Shown: positions 36,000-45,494, counted from the first letter of the stretch. The stretch is 64,000 bases of DNA from an uncultured Pirellulaceae bacterium (GCA_938083195.1 CALKCK010000010.1:104081-168080), one strand, 5' to 3'. The notes: generated from the letters alone by a model not told the origin. A program made the numbers and translations.

Positions 36000-37232
36000 C
36001 TAAAGTGCGCGACGGTACCGCTTTTTAGGTTTTGTCGGCGGCAATTTAGGTTCCGTCTTTTCACGGATTTCATCAATCTCTTCTTGCAACGGATCTGGCA
36101 ACAATTGATTGTTAATGGTCTGCTCAATTTTTGACAATTCAGAACCTTGTTCAGGCGTGACAAAAGAAAAAGCAACGCCTTGCTTTCCCATGCGCCCCGT
36201 TCGCCCAACGCGATGAACGTAATCCTCGCTCAATTCCGGAATGTCAAAATTGATGATGTGAGACACATTAGTGATGTCAATTCCACGCCCAACAACATCC
36301 GTCGCCACGAGAAATTTCACACCCCCGCTTCGAAAATTTCTCATCATTCGATCACGAGCCGACTGCGTCATGTCGCCATGCAGCGTACCGACACCTTCGA
36401 ATAAGTTAGCCTTGAATAATTTCCGATAGAGTCTTTCTGTCCCAAGCTTGGTGCGGCAAAAGATAATCGCTTGCTCAGGCTCTTCCCGCTGCAAAAGCTT
36501 GACCAATACGTCATATTTCATGGTACCGGGTACCGTCATGAAAAATTGCTCAATCGTTTTTGCAGCAACACTATCCTTAGAAAAATTAATCACCTTGGGG
36601 CGATACATATAACGTTTGGCCAATCGCCGAATAGGCTCAGGCAAGGTCGCGCTCAACAGCAATGTCTGTCGTTCGGTTGGACAGCGTTTTAAAATCCGTT
36701 CTATGTCCGGACGGAATCCAATGTCGAGCATCCGATCTGCTTCATCAAGAACTACAAACCAGAGTTGGTCAATATTTAAAGTTCCCCGATTCAGATGGTC
36801 AATCACGCGCCCTGGGGTTCCAACCACGACGTGGGCTCCACGTTCAAGTTGGTTGATTTGCCCACGGATCGGGCGACCGCCATAAAGACAAACACAATTA
36901 ACTCGCTCTTGATCAGAAAGTCGCTTGAATTCATTTTCGACCTGGACAGCCAACTCTCTCGTCGGTGTAAGAATCAAGGCTTGCGGCTTTGCTTTTTTGA
37001 CGCTCAAATCGAGCTGTTCAAGAATCGGGATTGCGAATGCAGCCGTTTTCCCGGTTCCGGTTCTAGCCTGTCCGATAACATCGAACTCCTGCATCGCCAA
37101 TGGCACTACGCCCGCTTGCACAGGGGATGGTTTTTCGTATCCAATCCGTTCCAACGTTTCCAGCATTTTCTTTGACAAGCCCATGTGCTGGAATGAGAGA
37201 ATTTGTTTGCGTTTAACGACTTGTTTAGCCAC
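36000..37232 (-). CDS. DEAD-box RNA helicase
   Basis: 410 residues with every helicase motif in order: Q motif around residues 15-40, Walker A Ala-Arg-Thr-Gly-Thr-Gly-Lys-Thr (about 56-63), Pro-Thr-Arg-Glu-Leu, Thr-Pro-Gly-Arg, Asp-Glu-Ala-Asp, Ser-Ala-Thr, Ala-Thr-Asp-Val-Val-Gly-Arg-Gly and His-Arg-Val-Gly-Arg-Thr-Gly-Arg. A short basic tail (Lys-Lys-Arg-Tyr-Arg-Arg) replaces the long C-terminal domains of DeaD, so it is an RhlE/SrmB-like core helicase for RNA or ribosome remodelling. The start is GTG with no clear Shine-Dalgarno site. Confidence 0.93.
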   Translation of the reverse strand: MAKQVVKRKQILSFQHMGLSKKMLETLERIGYEKPSPVQAGVVPLAMQEFDVIGQARTGTGKTAAFAIPILEQLDLSVKKAKPQALILTPTRELAVQVENEFKRLSDQERVNCVCLYGGRPIRGQINQLERGAHVVVGTPGRVIDHLNRGTLNIDQLWFVVLDEADRMLDIGFRPDIERILKRCPTERQTLLLSATLPEPIRRLAKRYMYRPKVINFSKDSVAAKTIEQFFMTVPGTMKYDVLVKLLQREEPEQAIIFCRTKLGTERLYRKLFKANLFEGVGTLHGDMTQSARDRMMRNFRSGGVKFLVATDVVGRGIDITNVSHIINFDIPELSEDYVHRVGRTGRMGKQGVAFSFVTPEQGSELSKIEQTINNQLLPDPLQEEIDEIREKTEPKLPPTKPKKRYRRAL

Positions 37233-37530
37233 AGTAATAAGACAACTCGACCTTGGTTTAAAATCAGCCGGTACAACCGATCAGGGCGATCGATGTCCGA
37301 GTAGATTTGGGAGAGAAAAATTAAATCCAAACAGCGTGTTTTGGTTGTTCTAATGAGTTAAATAGGCTATCCCGACAAGCTTAAACGGTCAACGTGAGAA
37401 ATGTGTTTCTAGACGGAAAACAACGTCAGAGTAAAAAAAGATCCGCCAAATGCCTAATTCCAGTCGCCAGGCAATCCCTAACAGCCAGTAGGAACCGAAA
37501 AACAGGGTTTTTCCCTGACGAAAGTAATTC

Positions 37531-39126
37531 ATGATGATCAATGAAATCACCGAATCCATGCATCTTGCGCTCTCCGACCCAAGCCAGCTTTCCCGGATCG
37601 CATCACTTTCCCAAGGCATTCCTGAGCTATCAAGCGAGGATGTCGACCTCTTGCTGGAACGGCTACTCGAATTTGGAGACGAACTGCAGACTTCGCTCGA
37701 AGAACCTTCCGAAGGCTCGGTTAAAATTGACCAGCTAATCCAGCCAGTCATCCATCAATTAATACAACGAGAAACCAAACGAATCGCTGAGAGCGATACC
37801 GACGATTCGTGGACCTCCTCGCGATTCCAGAGTGTGCAATCGCTCTACCGACTGGCACCCAATTACAGTGATCTCAGAAACCACCTACTTCGCTGGCTGG
37901 CGGTCGAAGGCTCCGAAGAAGCCCTTCAGATTTGGACCGATCTGATTTGCGACGATCCACCAGAACACCGAGTCGGCATTGTTCTTGCCTTCGCGCCCTT
38001 GATGCAAACTGATTTCGAGCCAAGCCCCTGGATGCTCTCTCAACTTCTCAATCACGGCACGAGCCACTCGCAAATTGCACCCGCGATTTTTGACCTGTTT
38101 AATTATTATTACCGCCATCAAAAAGTAGAGAATCATCCCGCCGTTGAACGCATCAACGAACTAACTGATCTCCTCGGCCTGCTTTCTGGGCAACTGGGGA
38201 AAATTGAAGATGGCAAATTTCCAGAAGGCCTGGGGGTTACGGAAATCAACCAACTAGTCTCCGACTCCGTCGCACTGATTGTGGCACTATGCGATACATT
38301 CGCTCAATTGGAACATGAACCCGCAATCGGCAAATTAAATCAGGCGCTCGAATTGCGGCACCGTAGAGTTCAAACGGAAGCCGCAGCAGCGCTGGCTCGT
38401 TTAAATGACGAATCGGGTAAAAAAGTTCTAATTCAATTGGCGGAGCAACCGGTCGCGCGACTTCGCGTTCTCGCCTACGCTGAAGAACTTGGTTTTAAAA
38501 ATGAGATCTCTCTCGAATATCAGGGCGAAATTGCGATGGCCGAAAGTCACTTAGCCATCTGGTTGGCCGAGCCCGCTCAGATGGGACTTGCCCCCACCGG
38601 ACTCAAGTTCATGGAAAGCCGTGAACTCTACTGGCCCAGCTACGAGCATCCGGTTCACTGCTACTTGTTTGAATATCACTATGGCACGGGGGATCAAACG
38701 CACCGCAACATCGGTATCAGTGGCCCGCTGACCCATGCGTTTGCCGCCGACCTACAGCATCTCGAACTCGATGAAATCTATGCCGCGTTTGCTGGCTGGC
38801 AAACCATTCACCACGAAATCTACCAAATTTCGCTGCATCGAGCCCAGCAAACATTTCCCAATGAATGGCGTCGACTCATCAGTAATCTAGATGCGGAAGC
38901 CTACGACGAACACCAACCGGTAACGGCAGCAAGCTTTTTTGGGGAACTCCTTCTGGTTGCCGATGCCACCAACAACGGAAAAAAAGGGACTGCCATCGTC
39001 GAATCCAATCTCACAAGTTGGTTTGCTGAAGGAAACACTGAGGCTCCAATCGATTCCACCATGGCCTATACGATCTGGCGCGGCAAACAACTATTGGCGA
39101 ATTTTAATGAGAATGAGCCAAGCTAA
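37531..39126 (+). CDS. Conserved HEAT-like protein of unknown function
   Basis: 531 residues, soluble and mostly helical. Residues about 90-360 show loosely repeated helix pairs of the HEAT/Arm sort (for example Arg-Val-Gln-Thr-Glu-Ala-Ala-Ala-Ala-Leu-Ala-Arg-Leu). The C-terminal part (about 370-520) is a separate domain rich in Trp, Tyr and His, including Ile-His-His-Glu-Ile-Tyr, where the clustered His and Glu could bind a metal. No signal peptide is present. The gene is divergent from the DEAD-box helicase across 298 bp. Function is unknown; a scaffold role is plausible for the repeats. Confidence 0.75.
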   Translation: MMINEITESMHLALSDPSQLSRIASLSQGIPELSSEDVDLLLERLLEFGDELQTSLEEPSEGSVKIDQLIQPVIHQLIQRETKRIAESDTDDSWTSSRFQSVQSLYRLAPNYSDLRNHLLRWLAVEGSEEALQIWTDLICDDPPEHRVGIVLAFAPLMQTDFEPSPWMLSQLLNHGTSHSQIAPAIFDLFNYYYRHQKVENHPAVERINELTDLLGLLSGQLGKIEDGKFPEGLGVTEINQLVSDSVALIVALCDTFAQLEHEPAIGKLNQALELRHRRVQTEAAAALARLNDESGKKVLIQLAEQPVARLRVLAYAEELGFKNEISLEYQGEIAMAESHLAIWLAEPAQMGLAPTGLKFMESRELYWPSYEHPVHCYLFEYHYGTGDQTHRNIGISGPLTHAFAADLQHLELDEIYAAFAGWQTIHHEIYQISLHRAQQTFPNEWRRLISNLDAEAYDEHQPVTAASFFGELLLVADATNNGKKGTAIVESNLTSWFAEGNTEAPIDSTMAYTIWRGKQLLANFNENEPS

Positions 39127-39285
39127 CGCTACCAAAACACCCAAACAGTTATCTAACCTCACGTTTCCAGCAGTCAACGCGCCGTCTATAATGAAACCGC
39201 ACTCTTGCTGCGGCCAGGCAATGACGCCTTGCCGTTCCCCTCGAACCCATGTTACTTAGCTCTTTTGAAATCATTTTGAAATCAT

Positions 39286-39732
39286 ATGGATTCCTCAAAA
39301 CAACCACATCGAATTTTGATTGCCGACGATAACGAAGCCAATCGCGAACTCCTCGAGGCCTACCTCACTGGCTTGGACTGCGTCACGGCGACTGCCGAAG
39401 ACGGTCAGGAAACCATGGAAAAAGCGGTTTCTTTTGAACCAGATCTGATCTTACTCGATGTAATGATGCCTAAATTGAGCGGTTTTGAAGTATGCGAGCG
39501 CATTAAATCAGACGACCAACTCAAAAAAATTATGATCCTGATGGTCACGGCACTCAACGAACTCGGAGATATCGAACGGGCGGTGGATGCGGGAACCAAC
39601 GATTTCCTTACCAAGCCCGTTAACCGAATTGAGCTAGTAAAACGAGTTGAAAACATGCTCGCGTTAAAAGGAATGACCGATGAAAACGAACGGTTGCGAC
39701 AGTACATTCAACGGGTTGAAGAGAGCGTTTAA
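39286..39732 (+). CDS. Stand-alone response regulator (REC domain)
   Basis: 148 residues, a single receiver domain. Acidic pocket Asp14-Asp15, phosphoacceptor Asp58 in Leu-Leu-Asp-Val-Met-Met-Pro, Thr88 and Lys110 in Thr-Lys-Pro are all present, so it should be phosphorylated by a histidine kinase. There is no output domain; the last 25 residues form a charged helix. It resembles DivK/PleD-type receivers that act by protein contacts. No kinase gene is adjacent, so its partner is elsewhere. Confidence 0.92.
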   Translation: MDSSKQPHRILIADDNEANRELLEAYLTGLDCVTATAEDGQETMEKAVSFEPDLILLDVMMPKLSGFEVCERIKSDDQLKKIMILMVTALNELGDIERAVDAGTNDFLTKPVNRIELVKRVENMLALKGMTDENERLRQYIQRVEESV

Positions 39733-40023
39733 CCAATCCGCGCAATGGATCTCAAATGCAAGTTGGGTCTCAATCCAACGGTAAACACAGTTTCAAACCG
39801 GGTTTAAAGTGGCTCAGCACACCTTCCTCAAACTCAAAACGCCTCTGGAATCGTCCAATTTCGCAGTTCTCGAACCAACCAAACGTTGGGAAATGCTCGA
39901 TATCCATAGTATCCAGCTGCCATCCCTCAGCAAATCAGCGACAAATCCTTTGGCTAGTCGTTAATTTCAATCAAATACTCACTTTCGCTCGCAAACCAAC
40001 CTGCGTATTTTGTGAAAATAGTG

Positions 40024-40051
40024 TTGTCTCTTGCGGTACATCGCATATACT
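40024..40051 (+). promoter_or_regulatory. Putative promoter of the feo operon
   Basis: TTGTCT (40024-40029) and TATACT (40046-40051) with a 16-bp spacer lie 36 bp before feoA. The Fur-like box directly follows the -10 element. The preceding 290 bp from 39733 hold no other recognisable feature. Confidence 0.65.
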
Positions 40052-40053
40052 AT

Positions 40054-40068
40054 TGAGACTGATTCTCA
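40054..40068. promoter_or_regulatory. Fur-like operator at feoA
   Basis: TGAGACTGATTCTCA matches the 7-1-7 Fur consensus (TGATAAT-n-ATTATCA) at all but three positions and is itself nearly palindromic. It covers the expected transcription start, so iron-bound Fur would block transcription of feoAB. Confidence 0.75.
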
Positions 40069-40086
40069 TTACCACTGGATTTCGAA

Positions 40087-40350
40087 ATGTCGATTGCCAC
40101 CCAAGCAAATCTTAGCGAAAAGCAGGCTGTCCCCCTCCAGTCCCTCGGTTCTGGAGAAATGGCAAGAGTTTCAAGTGTAATAGGAAGCAATCACGAGGTT
40201 GCAAGATTGGCCGAGATGGGGTTTCGCACGGGGATGACCGTTTCAGTCAGCCGGGGCGGAATCACCTCAATTGTTCAACTCCTCAACGGCAGTCGGCTTT
40301 GCGTCCGCACTTGCAATCAGCTCGAGATTTTAGTCACTCCGATCCAGTGA
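40087..40350 (+). CDS. feoA: Ferrous iron transport protein A
   Basis: 87 residues with the SH3-like FeoA fold: Leu-Gly-Ser-Gly-Glu-Met-Ala-Arg-Val, Arg-Leu-Ala-Glu-Met-Gly-Phe-Arg-Thr-Gly-Met and a final beta strand. FeoA is a small cytosolic partner of FeoB that helps its GTPase or assembly. It lies 31 bp before feoB and directly behind a Fur-like operator, fitting iron-repressed expression. Confidence 0.92.
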   Translation: MSIATQANLSEKQAVPLQSLGSGEMARVSSVIGSNHEVARLAEMGFRTGMTVSVSRGGITSIVQLLNGSRLCVRTCNQLEILVTPIQ

Positions 40351-40381
40351 GATCGATTCACTTGTTGTTGCTTAAATAACG

Positions 40382-42634
40382 ATGTCCAACAACTCGCCCG
40401 AAGACGATTCCGCAAATCCCACCACCGCTCGCGTTGCTGTTTTGGGAAATCCGAACACAGGCAAGTCGACTCTCTTTAATGCCTTAACTGGGATTAGGCA
40501 GCAAACCGGAAATTACCCCGGCGTCACCGTAGAGAAGCGTACGGGTTTAGTCAAAATCGGCGCTACTTATTTCGAACTGACCGACTTACCGGGCACCTAC
40601 AGCTTAGCACCCCGATCTCCCGACGAAATGCTGACTGTCAATGTTCTCCTTGGGGAAAATCCAGCCGACCAGAAACCTGATTTAATTTTGTGTGTTGTCG
40701 ACGCAAGTAATCTTGAGCGCAATTTATTTTTGGTTAGTCAAATACTCGACCTTCATCAACCGATGATCATCGCAGTCAATATGACAGATATCGCCACACG
40801 AAACGGAATCGAAATTGAGCTTGAGTCGCTCCAAAAACTCTTAGGGGTTCCCGTCGTTGGCATTCAAGCGAAACGTCGAGTTGGGTTCGACGCCTTGAAG
40901 TCTGCGATGGCTAGTGCTGTTTCCAAGTCACCAGATTTCGAACACGACCCTTTCAGCGACGAATTAAAACAACGCATTGGAAGGCTAAAAGCCGCCTGCC
41001 CAGACGATTGCCAACTCAAACGATTCGCCGTCACGAGAATGTTGTTCGACACCGACGGTTTCATGACTGATCAGTTGAAATCTCAGGTCGACGAAAATGT
41101 CCTAGCCACACTTAAAACCGAACAAGCACAGATGCAATCGGAAGGCCATTCGATTGCAGAAAGTGAATCACACGCCCGCTACAACTGGATCACGAAACAC
41201 CTTGATTCATTCGTAAAGCGCCCGATTCAAATTCACCAAACCACGCTGACCGATCGCCTCGACGCCTGGCTAACCCATCCGTTTTGGGGACTTTTGTTCG
41301 CAGGTTTGACAATGGTCATCCTGTTTCAATTAGTCTTCTGGGCTGCAGAACCTGCCTCTAACCTCATTGATGGCTTCAACGGAGTCCTCGCAACTGCAGT
41401 TAACAGTATCGTTCCCGAAGGCACACTTAACTCACTCTTAATCGATGGCTTAATTAATGGCGTAGGAAGTGTCCTCATATTCCTGCCTCAGATATTACTT
41501 TTGTTTTTCATCCTTGCCATTCTTGAGGACACCGGTTATTTATCACGAGCCGCATTTCTTTTAGACAAGTACCTTTCGCGTATTGGCCTCAGCGGAATTA
41601 CACTATTCCCTCTGCTTTCTTCGTTCGCCTGTGCAATCCCTGGCATCATGGCAACGCGCGTCATCAAAGATCGTCGCGAACGCTTGATCACAATGCTCAT
41701 CGCGCCGTTAATGAGTTGCAGTGCGCGACTACCAGTCTACGTTCTGCTAATTGCAGCCTTTGTTCCAAGCAAAACCTATCTGGGAGGACTCATTGGCCTT
41801 CAAGGGCTAACCATGTTTGGAATGTACATGGTCGGCATTGTCACAGCCGTGGCAGTCGCCTGGGTACTCAGAAAAACTATCCTGAAGACGGGAACATCGT
41901 CTTTTGTCCTCGAGCTTCCTACCTACAAGCTACCCAGCTTCAGAAATGTTTGGCAACGCATGTTCGACGGGGGCTGGGCTTTTGTACGAGATGCCGGCAC
42001 GATGATTGTAGTGGTTACAATTTTAGTTTGGGCCACCGCCTATTTCCCTCAAAACAATGTGTCATTGCTTCCGACTCCTTTGAAAAATGACCTCTCCACC
42101 ATTGCCGCGAATCAGACAACGCTGGAGAGCCTAGACGGCACTGAGACCTCTCTTGATGTTGCCAGCTTGGAAAAGGAAGTATCACTGGCACAAAACCGAC
42201 TGGACGCCTATCAGTTGGAACACAGTTATTTAGGACGCACCGGCAAGCTGATTGAACCATTAGTGACACCGCTGGGTTGGGACTGGCGAATCGGGAGTGC
42301 TGCCATCGCTTCTTTTCCGGCAAGAGAAGTCATTGTTTCAACCATGGGTGTCATTTTTGGCTTAGGTGCTGACACCGACGAAGAATCTGACTCACTGAAA
42401 TCATCGCTGGCTTCGGCGACCTGGGAAGGGACTGACCGTCCGCTCTTTACACTGCCTGTCGCTCTTTCAATTATGGTTTTCTTTGCGTTGTGCGCACAAT
42501 GTGTTTCGACATTAGCCGTCATCCGCCGCGAAACAAACTCATACCGTTGGCCAATTTTCACGTTCGCATACATGACAGTACTGGCGTACGTTGCTGCCTT
42601 CCTCACGTTCCAAATTTCTGACAGACTGTTTTAG
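40382..42634 (+). CDS. feoB: Ferrous iron transporter FeoB
   Basis: FeoB imports Fe2+ across the inner membrane. The 750-residue protein starts with a G domain: G1 Gly-Asn-Pro-Asn-Thr-Gly-Lys-Ser (22-29), G3 Asp-Leu-Pro-Gly-Thr-Tyr-Ser, G4 Asn-Met-Thr-Asp. A helical linker domain (about 180-290) and the membrane part (from about 300) follow, with the two Gate-type segments including the Cys-containing Phe-Ala-Cys-Ala-Ile-Pro-Gly. A non-conserved loop (about 570-620) lies between late helices. Only nine bases separate it from the next gene. Confidence 0.96.
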   Translation: MSNNSPEDDSANPTTARVAVLGNPNTGKSTLFNALTGIRQQTGNYPGVTVEKRTGLVKIGATYFELTDLPGTYSLAPRSPDEMLTVNVLLGENPADQKPDLILCVVDASNLERNLFLVSQILDLHQPMIIAVNMTDIATRNGIEIELESLQKLLGVPVVGIQAKRRVGFDALKSAMASAVSKSPDFEHDPFSDELKQRIGRLKAACPDDCQLKRFAVTRMLFDTDGFMTDQLKSQVDENVLATLKTEQAQMQSEGHSIAESESHARYNWITKHLDSFVKRPIQIHQTTLTDRLDAWLTHPFWGLLFAGLTMVILFQLVFWAAEPASNLIDGFNGVLATAVNSIVPEGTLNSLLIDGLINGVGSVLIFLPQILLLFFILAILEDTGYLSRAAFLLDKYLSRIGLSGITLFPLLSSFACAIPGIMATRVIKDRRERLITMLIAPLMSCSARLPVYVLLIAAFVPSKTYLGGLIGLQGLTMFGMYMVGIVTAVAVAWVLRKTILKTGTSSFVLELPTYKLPSFRNVWQRMFDGGWAFVRDAGTMIVVVTILVWATAYFPQNNVSLLPTPLKNDLSTIAANQTTLESLDGTETSLDVASLEKEVSLAQNRLDAYQLEHSYLGRTGKLIEPLVTPLGWDWRIGSAAIASFPAREVIVSTMGVIFGLGADTDEESDSLKSSLASATWEGTDRPLFTLPVALSIMVFFALCAQCVSTLAVIRRETNSYRWPIFTFAYMTVLAYVAAFLTFQISDRLF

Positions 42635-42643
42635 GAAATCAGG

Positions 42644-42850
42644 ATGATCGACTGGCAAACAGCAATCGCATTAATCATCGTTACCGGAGCGGCAGGCACT
42701 CTATGCTATCGCGGCTGGAAGACGATTTTCGCAACCTCCTCGTCCGGCTGTGGCACCCGCTGCAAGCAATGCCCATCAAGCGCGCCTCAGACTTCAAAAA
42801 TGACAGAGCTGATTCAACTCGGCAACGAATCAACTCACGCTATCGACTGA
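42644..42850 (+). CDS. FeoB-associated Cys-rich membrane protein
   Basis: 68 residues: one N-terminal membrane helix (about 5-27) and a short tail with Gly-Cys-Gly-Thr-Arg-Cys-Lys-Gln-Cys, three cysteines that could bind iron or a cluster. This build and position right after feoB are typical of the FeoB-associated Cys-rich family, a counterpart of FeoC. An AGGAAATCAGG purine stretch precedes the ATG. It is the third gene of the Fur-controlled operon. Confidence 0.88.
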   Translation: MIDWQTAIALIIVTGAAGTLCYRGWKTIFATSSSGCGTRCKQCPSSAPQTSKMTELIQLGNESTHAID

Positions 42851-42927
42851 CCGAACCAGCGATTGAAAATTGAGATCACGCCAACTCGAAACCACCGTGA
42901 TGGATTCACCAGATTCAGCGACTGCTT

Positions 42928-43755
42928 CTATCTAATCCAGTCTGAATACAATTCAGGGCGCCGATCTCGCAAAAACAAAGTTCTCGCATTTGATTTTTTG
43001 ACATCGGACAGATCAAGGTCGCAGGTCAGTATTTCTTCAGTCCCCTGCCCTGCTCTGGCGACGACCCTTCCCTCAGGATCGCAAATGAACGACTCTCCCC
43101 CGAACGTCAACCGAGCTTCCTCTCCAACCCGATTACAAAGCGCTGTAAAATACCCGTTCTGAAACGCCGCCACTTGAAGTTCGGACTCATACAGCCCATC
43201 GGGCCATTCTCCCACCGCGCCCGCCTGTGGCACCACGACCACATCGGCTCCACCAATGGCCAGCGCTCGCATATATTCTGGATAGTGCCGGTCGTAACAA
43301 ATCGCCACACCAATCCGGCCAAATCGCGTTTCATAAACAGGTGCTCCGAAATTACCTGGCTGATAGTAACCTTGCTCATGAAAACATTCGTACTCGGTAA
43401 TATGAATCATACGGGTGATCCCCAGAAGCTGGCCGTCAGCATCAATCACCGGTGAACTGTCATAGGTTTTATCCCCGTCACGTTCAAATAAATTCAGCAC
43501 CACCACGACGCTCAACTCCGCCGCCAACTCACAAAAACGTTGCGTCACTGGCCCCGGAATTGACTCCGCCAACGCCTCAAACCCTGGCTTTGCTGGATAT
43601 TGTGGGTAAAAAGGCTCAAATGCAAGCTCAGAAAAACAGATAACCTGAGCGCCGCAAGCTGCCGCTTCGCGAGCGGCGGCGAGGCCTCGTTCAAGATTCA
43701 ATGCTTTATCCTCACCGGCAGACTGTTGGATAAGTGAAATTTTCATATTCGCCAT
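42928..43755 (-). CDS. Carbon-nitrogen hydrolase (nitrilase superfamily) with atypical Lys position
   Basis: 275 residues of the nitrilase fold. The catalytic Glu43 (Phe-Ser-Glu-Leu-Ala), the second Glu127 (His-Glu-Gln-Gly-Tyr) and the nucleophile Cys153 (Ile-Cys-Tyr-Asp-Arg-His-Tyr-Pro-Glu) are present. The position of the triad Lys, normally in an Arg-Lys-x-His context, reads Arg-Met-Ile-His (Met116). The closest named relatives are N-carbamoylputrescine amidase and beta-ureidopropionase, which would place it in polyamine or pyrimidine breakdown. With the Lys missing, either another base replaces it or the reaction differs. It is convergent with the feo operon. Confidence 0.85.
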   Translation of the reverse strand: MANMKISLIQQSAGEDKALNLERGLAAAREAAACGAQVICFSELAFEPFYPQYPAKPGFEALAESIPGPVTQRFCELAAELSVVVVLNLFERDGDKTYDSSPVIDADGQLLGITRMIHITEYECFHEQGYYQPGNFGAPVYETRFGRIGVAICYDRHYPEYMRALAIGGADVVVVPQAGAVGEWPDGLYESELQVAAFQNGYFTALCNRVGEEARLTFGGESFICDPEGRVVARAGQGTEEILTCDLDLSDVKKSNARTLFLRDRRPELYSDWIR

Positions 43756-43948
43756 GGGTGTAAAAACTCCGTCGCAAGTTACTAATTAACGACTGGTTGG
43801 TGATTTATCTTTGTCTGGAGAAAAGAAAACGTCCACAAATATGAGCGTAGTATACCTTTTCACGAAGAGCGCCCAACACCTCGGTTTCTTTTCGTTATCT
43901 TACGGGTAACAATATCAAAAAATTTGATCGCGCCCCACGAGGATTCTA

Positions 43949-44812
43949 ATGTATCACCCCACCATTCCTTTCCAGAAAATCACGATCTTTTCAATCGCAA
44001 TCGTGACCCTTTGGATTCCATATCCAATTGCCCAGTCTCTCTCTTTAGAAACCTCGCTCAGCAACCTTTCAGCCCAAGAACCAAGTGGCTCAAATGATCT
44101 TTTGCTTCGAGCTCAAAAAGCAACAGAGCTTGGGAGGGCGACCATGAGTTCATTCCGCGAGGGAAAATATGCAGTCGCATTTAAGAACTGCAGTGAACTC
44201 TGCAAATTAGAGCCCAACAACATTAACTACCAAGTGCTGCTGGGGGACATCAGCTTCGCAGCGGGTCAGATGGACGCATGCGTCGCAGCCTACGACAAAC
44301 TTATCGAGTTGCAACCTTCTCTCGAACCAAAGTTATGGCAACGGGGACTCGCACTCTATTACGCAAATGAGTTTAAGAAAGGTGTCCAGCAATTTGAAAC
44401 GCATCAACTGGTAAATACACAAGATGTTGAAAATGCGGTTTGGCATCTCCTTTGTGCGGCTAGAATCTCCAACGTCGAAGAAGGACGCGGCAAGCTGATT
44501 CCTATTTCTGAAGACCGACGAGTGCCAATGTCACAAATTTATGAAATGTACGCCGGGCGGATGACTCCAGAACAGGTCCTCGCGATAGCAAACCGCACCT
44601 CGCCAAGGGTCGAACTCGATAGCGAGCAGCACCGGTTACAACGTTACTATGCCTATCTCTATATCGGCCTCTATCACGAAATGCTGAAAGACAAGGAGGC
44701 TTCGATCGAAGCGATGAAAAAAGCAGCGAAACTCAATCCGCTTGGCAAAACAAACTTCATGGGACAAGTTGCTCGCGTGCACTTGCAACTCCGGCAGGCC
44801 GCCAAAAAATAA
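43949..44812 (+). CDS. Exported TPR protein
   Basis: 287 residues: a signal peptide (about 10-29), then tetratricopeptide repeats at about 65-165 and a final repeat near 240-275. Repeat marks are Leu-x-x-x-x-Gly-Asp-Ile-Ser-Phe-Ala-Ala-Gly-Gln and Leu-Trp-Gln-Arg-Gly-Leu-Ala-Leu-Tyr-Tyr-Ala. The middle (about 170-235) is not repeat-like. It is probably a periplasmic protein-protein interaction module; partners are not apparent from neighbours. Confidence 0.82.
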   Translation: MYHPTIPFQKITIFSIAIVTLWIPYPIAQSLSLETSLSNLSAQEPSGSNDLLLRAQKATELGRATMSSFREGKYAVAFKNCSELCKLEPNNINYQVLLGDISFAAGQMDACVAAYDKLIELQPSLEPKLWQRGLALYYANEFKKGVQQFETHQLVNTQDVENAVWHLLCAARISNVEEGRGKLIPISEDRRVPMSQIYEMYAGRMTPEQVLAIANRTSPRVELDSEQHRLQRYYAYLYIGLYHEMLKDKEASIEAMKKAAKLNPLGKTNFMGQVARVHLQLRQAAKK

Positions 44813-44837
44813 TCCTGTCGTGGATTAATGACCGACT

Positions 44838-44876
44838 AAAAAAAAACACCCGCCAGCGGTGCAACTGAGCGGGTGT
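44838..44876. terminator. Hairpin terminator, T run on the minus strand
   Basis: ACACCCGC (44846-44853) and GCGGGTGT (44869-44876) form a perfect 8-bp stem with a 15-nt loop. The T tract lies on the minus-strand side, whereas the plus side has only mixed T/C. It can end the TPR gene weakly and a leftward transcript strongly. Confidence 0.65.
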
Positions 44877-45440
44877 TCTCATCTAGAAACGTTATCTAGC
44901 TTAACTGCCAGCCAACGCAGTAGAGGTTAGACCTTGCTGACTGAACATCTATAAAACGCTTCCTTAAAACAAAACCAACACCCGGAACCCCAATTGAAAG
45001 CTCCACAACGGGATTCGGGTAATCGAATTCGCAACTGGCGGCACGCTAACAAAAACTTGATTTGAAAGCTGATTGTGACCGCGAATCTCGAACTCGCCTA
45101 AACATATCACCCAACTCTCGCGAAGTGAGAAATAAGTTAAATATCAGAACCGAGGAACTGGAATAACTTTTGAAAATATTGCCTCACAACGGTCATGGAA
45201 ACTTTCAGTTTTTTGCGAGTTAGGAAAGCCGCGGTGCCGGCAGCCCTGAAAACACGCGTCCACACTCTTAATTCCCCTTTCGAAGCGACCGAGCATCGAA
45301 ATAACCCGATTAAAAGGTGACATCAACCCGACGACACTTGTCTCGTTTTTTAACTTTCTCAATTCAGCTCATCAGCAACGATTACGGCTATTCACTTAGA
45401 AAATCCCGGAATACAATCCCTTTCTTACTTCAAGGGACAT
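44877..45440. other. Long non-coding-looking stretch between the TPR gene and the sigma-54-like site
   Basis: About 560 bp with no recognised gene. A 72-codon minus-strand frame at 45144-45362 has no ribosome-binding site and no known fold. A minus-strand terminator stands at its left end, so a leftward non-coding RNA is possible. No tRNA-like fold was recognised. Confidence 0.4.
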
Positions 45441-45456
45441 TGGCACGCCGTTTGTA
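45441..45456 (+). promoter_or_regulatory. Sigma-54-like promoter
   Basis: TGGCACGCCGTTTGTA matches the -24/-12 consensus (TGGCACG-n4-TTGCA) at every position except the C of the -12 GC, which is T. The predicted start is near 45466, about 30 bp before the small reading frame at 45495. The -12 change could weaken it. Confidence 0.55.
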
Positions 45457-45494
45457 TAGATACCCTATGAAAACAAAGTTCAAAGGGGAATAAA

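Noticed and set aside
39756..40115. 119-codon frame ending inside feoA
   Set aside because: Overlaps the Fur-like box, promoter and feoA start; low-complexity Ser/Asn-rich product.
45144..45362. 72-codon minus-strand frame
   Set aside because: No Shine-Dalgarno site, no homology recognised, atypical composition; kept only as possible non-coding transcription.
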